A stretch of 7,954 bases of DNA from Gammaproteobacteria bacterium. Its GTDB lineage: Bacteria > Pseudomonadota > Gammaproteobacteria > Arenicellales > DRJH01. Positions 1-6,219 of the stretch are shown here, one piece after another (position 1 is the first letter of the stretch; each line of letters opens with the position of its first letter). Under the pieces are notes generated by a model. It made no database searches. It was not told the DNA's origin and saw nothing but the letters and a program-made list of their open reading frames with translations. A program made the translations under genes and the position numbers. Location: assembly GCA_011052285.1 (NCBI GenBank), contig DRJH01000004.1:1-7954 (forward strand), written 5' to 3'.

Positions 1-467
1 CTACCGCCAATAAAAGCATTTCTCAACACAGAAGAGACGTGAATATCGAGTGGTATATGGTATATCTTGTACTCTGCTTTATTCCTGCACTTTTCCAGGA
101 ATCCCATGTAGTCGCGGATGTGCTCGAATACGTCGATTACGAGAAGAATATCAAAATGATCAGAGTCATTGTCCGAGAGCAGGTCTTGACAAAAGAAGCT
201 GACTCTTTCGCGTTCGATTTTCTTGCAAAGTTCTATCGCTTGAGGTGATATATCGTATCCTTTAAATTGAACATTTCTTAGGTATTCTTTCTTCGAGAGT
301 TCTTCGAGGATCACTCCTCCGCCACATCCAAGTTCAGCTATATTGTCTGGGTGAATTTTGCTATCGCCGATAATGCGTAGGATTTGCTCAGCCTTCCAAG
401 GAGAATCTTCAGCATGCCAAGTCTGAGTTGTTTCTAGATACTTTCCGCTTGTGTAAATGTTGCTCAT
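1..467 (-). CDS. Class I SAM-dependent methyltransferase (3' part cut off by window edge)
   Basis: The minus strand is open from an ATG at 467-465 to the left edge, giving 155 codons with no stop, so the C-terminus lies outside. The protein begins MSNIYTSGKYLETTQTWHAE. It shows the Rossmann methyltransferase signature: motif I ELGCGGG at residues 45-51 (SAM binding), an acidic strand-2 end YDIS at 71-74, and IDVFEHI at 111-117 (motif post-II/III region). The family usually runs to about 200-250 residues, so roughly two thirds are present. Members of this type are common in surface-polysaccharide clusters, where they may methylate sugars or lipid-linked glycans, but the acceptor cannot be read from the sequence. 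The ribosome binding site is weak (AAG a few bases upstream). The gene is divergent from the main cluster and visibly AT-richer, so it may belong to a separate, possibly acquired, unit. The class assignment is firm; the substrate is unknown. Confidence 0.85.
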   Translation of the reverse strand, partial: MSNIYTSGKYLETTQTWHAEDSPWKAEQILRIIGDSKIHPDNIAELGCGGGVILEELSKKEYLRNVQFKGYDISPQAIELCKKIERERVSFFCQDLLSDNDSDHFDILLVIDVFEHIRDYMGFLEKCRNKAEYKIYHIPLDIHVSSVLRNAFIGG

Positions 468-495
468 AATTCTTATGCATCTCGCACGGCAGGAG

Positions 496-537
496 CACCC
501 GTTACCGGGTGTACCAGAGTCGCTGGTAGGGTATAAT
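496..537 (+). promoter_or_regulatory. Two adjacent hairpins abutting a TATAAT box
   Basis: CACCCG at 496-501 pairs perfectly with CGGGTG at 506-511 across the loop TTAC. Directly after it TACCA at 512-516 pairs with TGGTA at 524-528. TATAAT then lies at 532-537. The -35 position for that box would fall on or next to the arms of the hairpins, and no recognisable TTGACA-like hexamer is there. The arrangement could be an operator over an activator-dependent promoter, or simply RNA structure. Pairing is seen directly; function is inferred. Confidence 0.35.
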
Positions 538-543
538 GTTTAT

Positions 544-563
544 GTACATGGCATGAATTGTAC
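544..563. repeat. Spaced dyad GTACA-N10-TGTAC
   Basis: GTACA at 544-548 and TGTAC at 559-563 are perfect inverted repeats separated by 10 bp, which puts the arms about 1.5 helical turns apart centre to centre. This is the size of a site for a dimeric regulator. It lies just downstream of the TATAAT at 532-537, where a repressor could act. Five-base arms can arise by chance, so confidence is low. Confidence 0.25.
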
Positions 564-748
564 GCAGAGATGGTATGAACTAGTATGCTTTAGTTAGTTT
601 GTCGGCGGCCACTTGGTCAATTGTGATCGTAACGAAAATTATACAAATAAATATAATATATTACAGGTACTTAGAATACTAGCCGATCGCATACCATAGA
701 TAACACCCGCTTGGCGGGACTCCAGTAATTATCAAAAAAGTTGAAGCC

Positions 749-2503
749 ATGACGTATATTTTGGGACTAAATGCATTCCACTGGGATTCTTCCGCCTGCC
801 TTCTAAAGGATGGGCAACTGATTGCGGCTTTGGCCGAGGAACGTTTGGGTGAGAGAATCAAGCACAAAGCCGGGTTCCCCGGCAAGGCGATCAAGGCGGT
901 GCTCGAGATCGGCGGGATCGCAGTTAAGGACGTCGATTACCTGGCCCTCGGTTACGATAAGAATGCCAATTCGAAGCAGAAGATGGCGTACGCGATCACT
1001 AACCCTCGGCGTACAGCCAAACTGGCCATAAAGTCCCTTGGGCGCCGGTCCGACATGTCTGGACTCGAAGCGAAGGTGGCAGAGGCGTGCGGTGTACCCG
1101 AGTCCGACTGCAGGTTCCGGATCGAACATGTTGAACATCATTTAGCGCATATTGCAAGCTCGTTTTATTGTAGCAATTTTGACACCGCTGCGGGATTTTC
1201 CTACGACGCAGCGGGGGATTTCGTCTCTGCAATGTATGCTCGCTGCCAAGGTACTGATATCGAAGTCCTCGACCGGGTTTTTCTGCCGCACTCGCTTGGG
1301 TACTTCTACACTGCCCTGTGTGAGTTCATCGGGTTTGATCATATCGGTGAGGAGTACAAGGTCATGGGCCTGTCTGCATACGGTGAGCCGAAGCACATGG
1401 ACCTGATGCGGGAAATGCTTTATATCGACTCCGGCGGGCAGTTCAAGACCAGTGAGAAGTACCTGAAGTTGCTTGACCAGGGCTTTGACGAATTGGCCCA
1501 GGAGAACGGTGAGTTCAAGTTGCCCCCCCTGTATACGGATGCCCTTCGTGCGCGGTTAGGACCGCCGCGTATAAGAGGGCAGGAGCTGACACAGAGGGAT
1601 ATGGATATAGCCAGTTCCTGTCAGAAGCACTTTGAGAATGTCGTAGTCGATATTCTTAACTGGCTACATACGGTGGTACCTGGCGATAATATTGTTACTG
1701 CCGGTGGCTGCTCCCTGAATGGTGTCACGAATGCGCGGATTTTGCGGGACACCCCATTTAAAAATAGCTATATTCAATGCGCGGCTTCAGATGACGGCCT
1801 GGGGATAGGAGCGGCGCTATGGCTTTGGAATTGTAAACTGGGCAAGCAGCGAGCTGCGCCGGTTACTCACGCCTATCTAGGGTTGGAACATTCGGAATCA
1901 GAAATGGAACAGGCACTCCAGGACGCTGACCTGGCTTTCGAGAAGTTGGAAATGGACTCCGTGATTGAACGAACTGCGATACACCTGAACCAAGGGCATA
2001 TCGTCGGTTGGTACCAGGGTCGGTGTGAGTGGGGACCACGAGCGCTTGGTAATCGTTCCATTCTGGCGCACCCGGGATGGCCTGATATGAAAGAACTGAT
2101 TAACCGGAAGATCAAGCGGCGAGAGAGTTTTCGACCATTTGCACCTTCCATATTAGCAGATGAGGTCCGGAATTGGTTCGAACAAGATGTAGAAAGCCCG
2201 TTTATGATGCATGTTGTTCGGATCAGCGAAGACAAACGGGAAGAACTGGCGGCTGTCTGTCACAAGGATTTCACCGGCCGGGTTCATACGGTAAAACGCA
2301 GTCAGAACCGGCTTTACTATGATCTGATCCGCAAGTTCTCGGAAAAGAGCGGTATTCCTGTGCTGCTTAATACCAGCTTTAACGAAAATGAGCCGATTGT
2401 GGATACCCCGGAACAGGCCGTAGCCTGCTTTGTGCGCAATGATATTGATGTACTGGTGATGGGCCCTTACATTACTACAAAACCTGGAAAGACGGCTGTC
2501 TGA
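749..2503 (+). CDS. NodU/CmcH-family O-carbamoyltransferase
   Basis: At 584 residues this is a full-length member of the NodU/CmcH/TobZ family, which moves a carbamoyl group from carbamoyl phosphate, via a carbamoyl-adenylate, to a hydroxyl of a sugar or other small molecule in the cytoplasm. The start MTYILGLNAFHWDSSACLL is the typical family N-terminus. The Kae1-like N-terminal domain carries VEHHLAH at 128-134 (metal-binding His130 and His134 by family analogy), the YDAAGD loop at 152-157, TAGGCSLN at 317-324 and ASDDGLGIGA at 346-355. The C-terminal domain starts near residue 370 and holds CEWGPRALGNRS at 426-437, ESFRPFAPSIL at 459-469 and VLLNTSFN at 538-545. No key motif is missing. 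It ends 7 bp before the epimerase/dehydratase gene, so the two are almost certainly co-transcribed. The Shine-Dalgarno is poor (GAAG at 743-746 is very close to the ATG). In this context a sugar of the exported glycan is the likely acceptor, but that is inference. Confidence 0.93.
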   Translation: MTYILGLNAFHWDSSACLLKDGQLIAALAEERLGERIKHKAGFPGKAIKAVLEIGGIAVKDVDYLALGYDKNANSKQKMAYAITNPRRTAKLAIKSLGRRSDMSGLEAKVAEACGVPESDCRFRIEHVEHHLAHIASSFYCSNFDTAAGFSYDAAGDFVSAMYARCQGTDIEVLDRVFLPHSLGYFYTALCEFIGFDHIGEEYKVMGLSAYGEPKHMDLMREMLYIDSGGQFKTSEKYLKLLDQGFDELAQENGEFKLPPLYTDALRARLGPPRIRGQELTQRDMDIASSCQKHFENVVVDILNWLHTVVPGDNIVTAGGCSLNGVTNARILRDTPFKNSYIQCAASDDGLGIGAALWLWNCKLGKQRAAPVTHAYLGLEHSESEMEQALQDADLAFEKLEMDSVIERTAIHLNQGHIVGWYQGRCEWGPRALGNRSILAHPGWPDMKELINRKIKRRESFRPFAPSILADEVRNWFEQDVESPFMMHVVRISEDKREELAAVCHKDFTGRVHTVKRSQNRLYYDLIRKFSEKSGIPVLLNTSFNENEPIVDTPEQAVACFVRNDIDVLVMGPYITTKPGKTAV

Positions 2504-2510
2504 GCATATC

Positions 2511-3488
2511 ATGCCTGAACGTGTTCTGGTCACTGGTGGCTCGGGGTTTATGGGAACCAACTTGGTCCAGGACCTTGTTGCCGATGGTGTTGAGGTTCTG
2601 AGCCTGGATCATTCACCGCCACTGCATCCAGGCCATTTTAAGGTCTGGCGGGATACGGATCTACTGGATGTTAATGCACTGTCGTCGGTGTTCCAGGAAT
2701 TTAAACCCGACCGTGTCGTGCACCTTGCCGCCCGAACTGATCTAGACAAGAATACTACCCTCGATGATTACGCCGCTAATACGGTCGGTACCAGCAACCT
2801 GCTGGATGCTGTCGAGAAAGCCGGCACTGTTAGAAGGCTCTTGGTAACCTCATCAATGCTGGTCTGTCGATTAGGGTACATTCCCGGGCACGACGAGGAT
2901 TATGCGCCGAACACACGCTATGGAGAGAGCAAGGTGATTACAGAAAAAGTGACCAGGGAGCGGGATATTTCCGCTACCTGGGCACTGCTGAGGCCAACAA
3001 CCATTTGGGGGCCGTGGCATGTCCGGTTGCAAAATGAGTTTATTCGTGTCCTCCAGAAGGGCCACTATTTTCATCCGGGCGGTAAGCCCTGCCGTCGGTC
3101 GTATGGTTTTGTAGGGAACTCGGTCCACCAGATCAGACGTTTGCTGGACGCCTCGGCAGAGAAAATTCACCGTAAAACATTCTACATTGGGGATCCGGAT
3201 ATCAATTTAGTCGACTATGTAAATGGTTTCTCTAGAAGGATCGTTGGCCGAGATGTCAGAATAGTTCCTTACCCAGCCATGAAGCTTGGCGCGCTCATTG
3301 GCGATCTTCTTTCTACGTTGGGCTGGAAGGGGGTGCCTCTAACGAGCTATCGTTTGTCGAATATGACTCGGGACAACGTGCTCGACGTATCCGGCACTCT
3401 GGATGTGACAGGGCAGAACCCGTACTCTCTGGAAGAAGGGATTGAGCGGACGATGGTTTGGCTGGAAACAAACAGATATACCGACTGA
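2511..3488 (+). CDS. NAD(P)-dependent sugar epimerase/dehydratase (extended SDR)
   Basis: The 325-residue product is an extended short-chain dehydrogenase/reductase of the nucleotide-sugar epimerase/dehydratase class. The N-terminal Rossmann fold has VTGGSGFMG at 7-15 (cofactor-binding Gly pattern GxxGxxG), a conserved Asp at 33 after strand 2, HLAAR at 71-75, the catalytic Ser/Thr region TSSM at 113-116, and the YxxxK pair as Tyr137 and Lys141 in YGESK. LLRPTTIWGP at 159-168 is the usual segment after the active site. The C-terminal half, which sets substrate choice, is less conserved, so epimerase, 4,6-dehydratase or a 3-beta-hydroxysteroid-dehydrogenase-like reductase cannot be told apart. 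It begins 7 bp after the carbamoyltransferase stop without a strong Shine-Dalgarno, which suggests translational coupling. Its likely role is making or modifying a nucleotide-activated sugar for the glycosyltransferases next to it. Confidence 0.88.
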   Translation: MPERVLVTGGSGFMGTNLVQDLVADGVEVLSLDHSPPLHPGHFKVWRDTDLLDVNALSSVFQEFKPDRVVHLAARTDLDKNTTLDDYAANTVGTSNLLDAVEKAGTVRRLLVTSSMLVCRLGYIPGHDEDYAPNTRYGESKVITEKVTRERDISATWALLRPTTIWGPWHVRLQNEFIRVLQKGHYFHPGGKPCRRSYGFVGNSVHQIRRLLDASAEKIHRKTFYIGDPDINLVDYVNGFSRRIVGRDVRIVPYPAMKLGALIGDLLSTLGWKGVPLTSYRLSNMTRDNVLDVSGTLDVTGQNPYSLEEGIERTMVWLETNRYTD

Positions 3489-3521
3489 AGCCCGGCTGGC
3501 CGCACTCCACAACCTATCATC

Positions 3522-4727
3522 ATGCCTAAAATAATCTTTATTAATCGATTTTTTTTCCCTGACCATTCAGCAACGAGTCAATTGTTAAGCGATCTCGCCT
3601 TCGATATTGTTGGAATAAGTCCGGATATACTGGTGGTTACAAGTCGGCAAAGATATGACGATCCGGAGTCCAGGCTTGAGAGAGCTGAGACTATCAATGG
3701 AGTCAAGGTGCGTAGGATCTGGACAACAACTTTCGGCAGAGGGCGACTTCTGGGGAGGGTTGTTGATTACCTGACTTTTTATACCAGCGCTTTTTGGGTG
3801 TTACTTCTAGTGGTCGAAAGGAACGATATTGTTGTAGCTAAAACAGACCCTCCCCTGATTTCTGTTATTGCGGCAGTGGTGGTCAGGCTCAGACGTGCCA
3901 GATTGGTTAATTGGGTGCAGGATATATTCCCGGAAGTTGCAAGTGCGCTTGGTGTTGGCGGAATAGGTATCTTTCTGCGTGTACTTAGAGGCCTGCGGAA
4001 CTATTCCCTTCGTAGGGCAGAAAAGAATGTTGTACTTGGAGCCAGGATGGCGGAAAAGGTCATCGAACAGGGTATCGAGGAAAACAGTGTCGAGATTATA
4101 CATAACTGGGCCGATGGCGAATGCATAAAAAGCCTGCCTGCAGACGAGAACCCGTTAAGGGCTGCGTGGGGGCTTTCACATAAGTTTGTAGTAGGTTATT
4201 CGGGCAATATGGGGCGGGCCCATGACTTCGAAACAATAGTAGAGGCAGCGAAGTTGCTTAAGGGTGAAACAAACATATTTTTCCTGTTTGTGGGTGATGG
4301 AGCTCGCAGAGAGTGGTTGCAAGGGAGGGTCCGGGAACTTGGACTAAATAGAGTGATGTTCAAACCTTATCAAGCCCGCGATCAGCTTTCCCAAAGCTTA
4401 GGTGTTGCAGACGTACATCTGATTAGCCTGTATCCGCAGCTGGAGGGGTATATTGTTCCGAGTAAATTCTATGGTATTGCTGCAGCTGGTCGTGCATCGA
4501 TATTTATCGGGGATATTAATGGTGAAGTACCCGAAATCTTGAAGCTCGGTAAATGTGGGAAAGCCTTTGCGCTCGGCCAGGCACAAGCTCTGGCGGATTA
4601 TATAAAGGAACTGTCGCACGACCGAACCACCACATCTGAAACTGGGGCAAATGCAAGAATCCTGTTTGAAGAGAAGTTCGATAAGGGGAAAGCATTGGCC
4701 GCCTGGCATACAGTTTTGCAGCTTTAG
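3522..4727 (+). CDS. Glycosyltransferase family 4, WcaI/WbuB-like
   Basis: The 401-residue protein resembles WcaI/WbuB-type GT4 glycosyltransferases, cytoplasmic or membrane-associated enzymes that move a sugar from a nucleotide donor to a lipid-linked acceptor. It opens MPKIIFINRFFFPDHSATSQ, the family's Tyr/Phe-rich N-terminus with a PDxxATSQ loop. Hydrophobic stretches at 85-98 and 112-122 probably bind the membrane surface. NWVQDIFPE at 130-138 is characteristic, and the donor half begins at VVGYSGNMGRAHDFETI (223-239). In place of the classical E-X7-E motif it has LEGYIVPSKFYGIAAAGR (307-324), as is usual in the WcaI group. It starts 33 bp after the epimerase/dehydratase gene. No Shine-Dalgarno is visible before ATG 3522, though the N-terminal homology makes this start right. 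Donor and acceptor sugars cannot be deduced. Confidence 0.9.
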   Translation: MPKIIFINRFFFPDHSATSQLLSDLAFDIVGISPDILVVTSRQRYDDPESRLERAETINGVKVRRIWTTTFGRGRLLGRVVDYLTFYTSAFWVLLLVVERNDIVVAKTDPPLISVIAAVVVRLRRARLVNWVQDIFPEVASALGVGGIGIFLRVLRGLRNYSLRRAEKNVVLGARMAEKVIEQGIEENSVEIIHNWADGECIKSLPADENPLRAAWGLSHKFVVGYSGNMGRAHDFETIVEAAKLLKGETNIFFLFVGDGARREWLQGRVRELGLNRVMFKPYQARDQLSQSLGVADVHLISLYPQLEGYIVPSKFYGIAAAGRASIFIGDINGEVPEILKLGKCGKAFALGQAQALADYIKELSHDRTTTSETGANARILFEEKFDKGKALAAWHTVLQL

Positions 4728-4830
4728 CGTTGTGATCGACATATCCCGGTAATCTGGATTCGTATGTTGACCAAATCGAGCGCTACGACAGGTTTTCTGT
4801 GTCTTTTTCTTTGTTGATTGGAAATAATAG
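4728..4830. other. 103-bp gap between the two glycosyltransferase genes
   Basis: No gene is seen here. A TTGACC at 4767-4772 has no matching -10 at 16-18 bp. A T-rich run (4793-4814) lacks a GC-rich stem before it, so it is not a convincing rho-independent terminator. A ribosome binding site for the next gene, TTGGAAA around 4818-4824, sits about 7-8 bp before ATG 4831. Confidence 0.5.
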
Positions 4831-5997
4831 ATGAAAATTATTCATGCAATTGATTCACTGGATCCAGCCTTGGGAGGCCCCCCCATGTGCGTTGCCGGGC
4901 TTGCAGCGGCTCAGGCCGGCCTGGGTCACGAAGTTCTCATCTATTGTCATGACGCATTAATACGGCGCGACGAGGTGCGTGCTGCAATGTCACGAATCCC
5001 CGGTATTGAAAGGGTTTCTATTGTATACTGCCCGGTCGGGGGTACTTTCAATAAGTTGACTGGCATGCTTGATGCTCGATACTTCGAAAAGATACTAGGT
5101 GGCACGGATGTCATTCATATCCATGGAATTTGGCGCCCGATTCTAAAAGCGGTGTGCAAGAGATCAATGTACGCAGGGGTTGGCTATGTAGTCACACTTC
5201 ATGGTATGTTGCACCCGTGGGCACTCCAGCAAAAAAAATGGAGAAAGAAATTTGCTATGTGGGCCGGCTGGAAAAAGGCCCTTGAGGGAGCCGCATTTTT
5301 ACATGTTCTGAATAAAGATGAAGCTAGCTATATTCAGTGCATTGGTCTGGACACTCATATAGAAGTGATACCAAACGGGGTATTTTTGACCCAGTTTGAA
5401 AACCTTCCGGCTAAAGACGAATTTGGCAATAGTTATCCTGAGCTAAAGTATCGTTCGTACATCCTGTTTATCGGGCGTCTGCACTACGTCAAGGGACTCG
5501 ATGTTCTTGTGGAAGCATTTCGCCTGTTTATCGAATCCAATATGGGCGTGAACCTCGTTGTCGTAGGGCCGGATGGTGGGGAGCGCGGTAGTCTTGAGCA
5601 GCTGCTCAAGGCGCTGGGTTTGGCTGATCGCGTCCATCTGATCGGCCCACTGTATGGCAGGGACAAATTTGCAGCATTGGCTGGGGCTTCGTGTTATTGC
5701 CAACCAAGCCGTCAGGAGGGTTTCAGTATAGCTATCACAGAAGCTATGGCCTGTGGATTGCCTGTCGTTATTACGAAGAACTGTAATTTTCCTGAGGTGG
5801 AGCAGGCCGATGCTGGAGAGGTAGTTGACCTTGATGCAAAAAAAATCGGAAAGGCACTGCAACGTATATTTGAGGACGCCCAGCGACGCAAAATAATTGG
5901 CAACAATGCGAAAAACCTGGTTATATCCAGATTTACGTGGCCATGTATTGCAGGGCAGATGATTGAGGCGTACAGATATGCGCCCAAGCATGTCTGA
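4831..5997 (+). CDS. Glycosyltransferase family 4 (GT-B, retaining)
   Basis: The 388-residue protein is a standard GT4 enzyme. The N-terminal acceptor domain begins MKIIHAIDSLDPALGGPP, with the Gly-Gly-Pro loop at 15-18, HIHGIW at 96-101 and TLHGMLHPWA at 122-131. NKDEA at 161-165 and the hinge IPNGV at 180-184 lead to the donor domain: LFIGRLHYVKGLD at 212-224 (Arg216 and Lys221 expected to bind the nucleotide diphosphate), VVVGPDGGE at 243-251, and the E-X7-E motif as Glu296 and Glu304 within QEGFSIAITEAMACGLPVV. All catalytic signatures are present. It is preceded by a reasonable Shine-Dalgarno (GGAAA near 4819-4824). It likely adds one sugar to the lipid-linked repeat unit on the cytoplasmic face of the inner membrane. 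The exact linkage is unknown. The gene is followed by the longest plus-strand gap in the cluster, so the transcript may be interrupted or reinforced there. Confidence 0.92.
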   Translation: MKIIHAIDSLDPALGGPPMCVAGLAAAQAGLGHEVLIYCHDALIRRDEVRAAMSRIPGIERVSIVYCPVGGTFNKLTGMLDARYFEKILGGTDVIHIHGIWRPILKAVCKRSMYAGVGYVVTLHGMLHPWALQQKKWRKKFAMWAGWKKALEGAAFLHVLNKDEASYIQCIGLDTHIEVIPNGVFLTQFENLPAKDEFGNSYPELKYRSYILFIGRLHYVKGLDVLVEAFRLFIESNMGVNLVVVGPDGGERGSLEQLLKALGLADRVHLIGPLYGRDKFAALAGASCYCQPSRQEGFSIAITEAMACGLPVVITKNCNFPEVEQADAGEVVDLDAKKIGKALQRIFEDAQRRKIIGNNAKNLVISRFTWPCIAGQMIEAYRYAPKHV

Positions 5998-6219
5998 AGC
6001 GACAATACTATGGCATAATTCAATCAGAATGCGTAGACGGTTGATCGCCCGGGCTTTCGCGAATCTCGAGTGCATTTGGAGTGTTACCAATTCCGTTTAG
6101 TTTAAGCGTGAGAGAGTGAAGCATTTGGCAAGACCATAACAAAGGTGATTTGTTGAAGCCGTGCTTTCTTGATGAGTCCTAATTCAGATTAAAACCAAGG
6201 TTTGAATGGAGATTTATTA
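5998..6219. other. 222-bp gap before the exosortase gene
   Basis: No gene was found. The stretch holds an 8-bp palindrome GCCCGGGC at 6048-6055, which lacks a following U-tract, and a weak promoter-like pair, TTGAAG at 6153-6158 and CCTAAT at 6178-6183, with a 19-bp spacer. The size of the gap compared with the 7-bp and 33-bp gaps upstream suggests that the exosortase may have its own promoter, but no box is good enough to place it. A sigma-54 site was looked for and not found. Confidence 0.35.
6208..6211 (+). promoter_or_regulatory. Ribosome binding site deciding the exosortase start
   Basis: GGAG at 6208-6211 lies 8 bp before ATG 6220. An in-frame TTG at 6202 would place the GGAG inside the coding region and has no Shine-Dalgarno of its own at the right distance. 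The ATG at 6220 is therefore the better start. Confidence 0.75.

Larger units (their letters stand above)
468..748. promoter_or_regulatory. Divergent intergenic region, probable promoter region for both directions
   Basis: This 281-bp gap separates the minus-strand methyltransferase from the plus-strand cluster, so any promoters for both should be here or nearby. It holds two small adjacent hairpins followed by TATAAT (496-537), a spaced dyad (544-563), an AT-rich stretch with another TATAAT on the plus strand at 652-657 and one on the minus strand at 643-638, and a short hairpin, CCCGC-TTG-GCGGG, at 706-718 just before the carbamoyltransferase. None of the -10 boxes has a good TTGACA-like -35 at 16-18 bp, so the promoters are candidates only. 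No open reading frame worth calling was seen in it. That the region is regulatory rests on its position and layout. Confidence 0.5.

Noticed and set aside
1..8. GGCGGTAG on the minus strand, the core of the RfaH ops element
   Set aside because: It lies inside the methyltransferase coding frame (Gly-Gly codons), at the window edge, and is not in a leader region.
39..248. Open frame of 69 codons on the plus strand
   Set aside because: It is antisense to the methyltransferase, whose SAM-binding motifs identify the real frame.
613..644. TTGGTC with TTATAC as a sigma-70 promoter for the carbamoyltransferase
   Set aside because: The spacing is about 20 bp and both boxes are poor matches, so it was not called as a separate promoter.
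2153..2560. Open frame of 135 codons on the minus strand across the carbamoyltransferase/epimerase junction
   Set aside because: It overlaps the conserved C-terminal domain of the carbamoyltransferase and the start of the SDR gene, and has no domain of its own.
4767..4795. TTGACC as a -35 element before the second glycosyltransferase
   Set aside because: The sequence 16-18 bp downstream has no TATAAT-like hexamer.
5443..6090. Open frame of 215 codons on the minus strand
   Set aside because: It is antisense to the second glycosyltransferase, whose motifs, including E-X7-E, are intact; the minus-strand peptide has no recognisable domain.
6125..6141. TTGGCA as a possible sigma-54 -24 element before the exosortase
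   Set aside because: At the required spacing after GG the -12 GC is absent (AC instead), and there is no TTGC-like element.
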